Assembly (NCBI GenBank): GCA_015501605.1
Contig: JADNRZ010000021.1
Location: forward strand, 124,001 to 188,000
Source of the DNA: Panaeolus papilionaceus
Lineage: Eukaryota > Basidiomycota > Agaricomycetes > Agaricales
Direction of reading: 5' to 3'
DNA length: 64,000 nt
Shown here piece after piece: positions 60,714 to 64,000 of the stretch. The first letter of the stretch is position 1. Each line of letters opens with the position of its first letter. The notes under the pieces are model-generated. The model worked only from the letters and a program-made list of their open reading frames with translations. It was not told the DNA's origin and did not search any database. Made by a program: the position numbers and the translations under genes.

Positions 60714-63700
60714 CTAAAAGTCATCCCCTTCTTCGTCTTCACCACCCCATTCGGCACTCTCCAACGCAGCCTCTGTCTCGGCAAAGAGTTTATCAAGTCC
60801 TGTCAACTTCTCAAGATACTTGGTATCGTTGAATGCTTGAAGCAACATGTCGAAACCCTGGGTTTCGTACGCTTTGAGAACCTGAAAAGACAAGAGTGCG
60901 TTAGTATGCGTGACTTAAAATATATTGAAGGAGAGAAAAGGGATGGAAATTAGAGGGATGAAAAACAAATTAAGACGAAATGAAAATGAGGGATGTTATG
61001 CAACGGTTAGCTTGTAAGACAATTTATCGTTTGACGAGTTTTATAAAGCCATGATTAAAATCATGTGCAGGTCTCCCTCAACGAGGATTGCCCGTGTATT
61101 GATATTAATCTCATAGAACTCCCCGAAACGATATCAAGTCCGTCGAGCATCGCGTAAACGAAGAAGATAAGAGCCCAAAGAGAAGAACGAAAGGTTTTGA
61201 AAAACCAAAATAAAGGGCACGATAGGAATAGGGATACAACCCCAGGTCCTCAAACCATCGGTAACACCGGTCTGAGCCCGTAGGACGATATCATGACCGA
61301 CACAATCATGACTGACGCTTATTATCGTCTCAGACTCGAAAAATGGGTGTCAGGTCCTGGCGTCCCGGGCTCGGAGCATGATATGACAGAATACTGAGGG
61401 CACCCCAAAGGGCGGAGTAAAGCAGAAAAGAAAGGAAAGAAAGTGAGACATAAGGGCTGACGAGTCGACAAGGCCGATGAGTAGGTTGGCACAAGTCCTG
61501 TCGTGGGTGTGCCGCAAGCACCTTCCATCGAGATAACTTATGGAAGTGCACGAAGCAGAGCCGGCAGCTCATTGGGGTATAATGTAACGAGCCCAAAGGA
61601 AAAACACAAATTAAAAAGAGAGCACTCATCGATTCCATCGATGACCCTAGACCGATAGATATGGCAGGCCAGAATCATCGCCCCATAGTCTGATTCAAAA
61701 TGACTCAGACCGGTGAGAAGATGATAAACCACCCAGATCCGGTCTAGGGACAAAGAGATGGATGCATGGACCAGCGGCTCATCATTAATATGAAGCGAAG
61801 TGAACTTCAGATTGTGCCTCGGTTCCGAGACAAATTCCAACCGTGATGCATCACCAACTTAAGAGGCCATAGAGGCAAAAAGAAAGGCCATATCGCCAAA
61901 TGACCTGCGATGCGAGACGTTGCTTTTCAGGAGTTAACACAGCGAATTGTATCCAAGCTCCATCCAATTGGAAGTGACCCAACTACGCATGTTCACAACG
62001 ACATGCAGCTAACCACGGAACGTGGTGATGAATGGTGCATGCGGCTGGATGAATCCGATAAAGTGAAAGCAAGAGGAAACCAGGAACGAAACGAGCATAA
62101 TAGAAACGAGTAAAAATAAAAAATAAAAAGAAGAAAAGAATGTAAAACCAACATGCGTGAAACGAAAAAAAAAGAAAAAGAAAAAAGACAGAACACAGGC
62201 AAAAGAGCGAAAAACACTCACAATCTCACTACACCCAGTACACCTATCGTACTTGGCACCAACAAGCGGAATGGTCTTAAATTGATTCAAGAATCCTCTG
62301 AGTTGATGAGGCACAGCACCAAGGACACCATATGTTTCTTCGCTGTCAACATTACTGTTGTTAGTGGTGGCGGTTGGAGGCGGGGGAGCGTAAATTCTGG
62401 TGAGGGATCAGTATATGCGCACAAATATGCACCAAAGGAAAGGCAAGACGACGTACCCATCAGGATGCTGCAATAACGACGCCAACAGCTCAACCGCAGT
62501 CGCACTCGCAATAGGAGCAAGTCCAGGTCTCGTCACAGTGCACATCTGGTCAAGTGTGCGGTCGGTTAGGGACTAAATCCATAAAACCCAAAGGTTAAAT
62601 CAGTATGTGAAGGAGAAAGAGGGTGAAGGGGATGTTACTCACATCAGCGGGTGCCACAATGTCGTTGCAATAATAACATCCAAGAGCCTGATGTTTCTTC
62701 CCATCCTTGCCCTCTCCAAGCGACGAGCTCCTCGCTCCATGGCGCATGACGAGGTACGTGTCGAATCCAAGAGCGGCGTTGATGATGATCTATCGTATTT
62801 ACGATCACCAAAGGTTAGCATAAGGTTTTAGAGAGAAGGAGAGGTAAAGTGATAGTGCGTACCTTGCCTTTCGCAGCAGCGATAACACCAGGCAACCACC
62901 TACTCTCTCTTGAATCCATCAACAAAAACACAACATCGTGCTCGTCTATCAATTTCTCCAGCTTCTCCACGTCCGCCTTGGCTTGTGCCAGCGAAGTTGG
63001 GTTGGGAGGGATGGGATGTCCTGGCATAGGAATGGACAGGGCATGGCCGGTGGAGTCCTGTAATATAAATTATTTCAAATAAATATCGTCAGAGCAGCAG
63101 CAGAAAGTGGGAAAATATATGAGAACGCACGATTCCAGGGAAAATCCTCTTCAGAGCCTCAGCCGCCGCCTCTGCTTTAGGCTTGCCACCTTCCAAGCAA
63201 TCCGTAAACTCAAACAGAGGCTGACGAACAGGATTTGAGAAAGAGACTTTTCCATAATCAACGAATGTAATTTTACGGACGCCCCAGCCCTATAAAAACG
63301 CACCATCAGCATAAGGCCCAATACAACGATAAAAAAGTAACAAGGACAACGCACCATCAGTCCTCTCGCAACATAACACCCCAAAGTCCCCGCACCCAAC
63401 AACAAAGCCCTCGTCTCACCAATTTTTTCCAACTCCAAAGCCGGCAAAATGCGCCACCTCATCAACTTCAAATTCAAATCCACGGCCTGGCCAGCAAGTC
63501 GCGCAGGATCCATCATCGGCGCGAGGTCTGCAACACGTGGGCCGAGTTTACCCTGTGGGTTCTTCTCCCATCCAACAGCACTGAGACGAGTCGTAGGCGA
63601 GGGAGCAGGGCCTGATGTAGTCAGAGTGCCCAGCTGTGATTTCCAGGAGGCTGAAGTGGGGATGTCGGTGTCGCGCCATCGCAGGACTTGAATGGTGGTT

Positions 63701-64000
63701 GTGTCATCGGGGTAGAGTACCCTCAAATACGCTAGTAAATTCCTTAGCGGCCATCCTGGATTTGCTGGATCTGCAGATGGATCTACAAAGGCAACGATCC
63801 TCTGTGCTGGTGGTGTATCAGCAAAGAACGTGGCGTATTCTTCCACAGTGCTGATGGTGACACTTCCAGGAGCATTGGGCGAGGATTTGACGAGGAAGAA
63901 TGGGAGTGTTGTGGGTTGTGCACGAAGTTGGGTGTGAATAGCTGTGAGCTGTCAATTCAATTTGTTGCTTAGCCCATCTCCTTCATATGTGACAATATAC
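60714..64000 (-). CDS. ATG7: Autophagy E1-like enzyme ATG7 (5' end beyond the window)
   Basis: ATG7 activates Atg8 and Atg12 with ATP and passes them to the E2 enzymes Atg3 and Atg10 in the cytosol. The exons seen are 63948-63355, 63289-63131, 63057-62863, 62789-62643, 62572-62457, 62396-62222 and 60881-60714, giving 517 residues. The first part of the N-terminal domain is off the edge. Visible are the nucleotide-binding [10 protein letters not shown], then [60 protein letters not shown] with one zinc Cys pair, and the catalytic Cys in [18 protein letters not shown] gives the second zinc pair, and an acidic tail ends in GDDF. All introns are 52-82 nt except the last (62221-60882, 1,340 nt). 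The protein appears intact. Confidence 0.95.
60882..62221 (-). other. Oversized 1,340-nt last intron of ATG7
   Basis: The donor GTGAGT is at 62221-62216 and the acceptor AG at 60883-60882. Flanking exons join directly in the conserved C-terminal region, so nothing coding is missing. The other introns of this gene are under 85 nt. The interior has short open frames on both strands, including about 100 codons at 61538-61840 (-), without recognisable domains, and a purine-rich tract at about 62100-62200. It may hold an inserted element or a non-coding gene. I saw no clear terminal repeats. Confidence 0.75.

Overview
The window looks like a piece of a mushroom-forming basidiomycete (Agaricomycetes) nuclear genome. 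The evidence is protein-coding genes broken by many 50-90 nt GT-AG introns, a DUF6699 protein, F-box-like genes of the type that proliferates in Agaricomycetes, a PLAC8 protein, and an ATG7 gene with basidiomycete-style exon structure. No bacterial-type operon, rRNA, tRNA or CRISPR array was seen. All gene models were built by eye from reading frames and splice sites. No alignment or transcript data were available.

Layout. 1-5,574: no recognisable gene. 5,575-11,857 (-): one very large low-complexity C2H2 zinc-finger gene whose two fingers are joined exactly across a 335 nt intron. It carries one apparent frameshift in a C7 run, and a candidate distal 5' exon lies near 14.1 kb. 12-15.5 kb: microsatellite-rich, purine-rich leader or promoter sequence. 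15.5-33.0 kb: about 17.5 kb with no gene, no long reading frame and no recognisable transposon, but with CpG retained and a 19-base G run. 33.0-36.5 kb: a divergent pair, a HAD-superfamily phosphatase (HDHD2/LHPP-like, -) and a mitochondrial-type PPR-like protein (+). 36.9-37.2 kb (-): a small secreted cysteine-rich protein. 38.8-39.9 kb (+): a decayed F-box-type fragment. 40.0-41.9 kb (-): a Baeyer-Villiger-type flavin monooxygenase. 43.0-49.0 kb (+): a ten-exon, 1,795-residue protein with BRCT domains in an Rtt107/Brc1-like 4+2 layout. 49.4-51.9 kb: two related F-box-like genes arranged tail to tail, one badly broken and one with a single frameshift. 52.9-53.6 kb (+): a conserved fungal protein of unknown function. 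54.1-54.8 kb (+): a PLAC8 protein. 56.5-57.8 kb (+): a six-exon predicted single-pass membrane protein. 59.0-60.5 kb (+): a DUF6699 protein. 60.7-64.0 kb (-): ATG7, truncated at its 5' end by the window edge and holding a 1.34 kb intron.

Most genes are unrelated housekeeping or lineage-specific loci, and I see no biosynthetic cluster or defence system. The points most worth following up are the gene desert; the zinc-finger protein with long His/Pro-rich and Arg-Glu mixed-charge tracts; the His-to-Gln change in the monooxygenase fingerprint; a duplicated 16-mer holding ACGCGT boxes upstream of the BRCT gene; and the oversized ATG7 intron.
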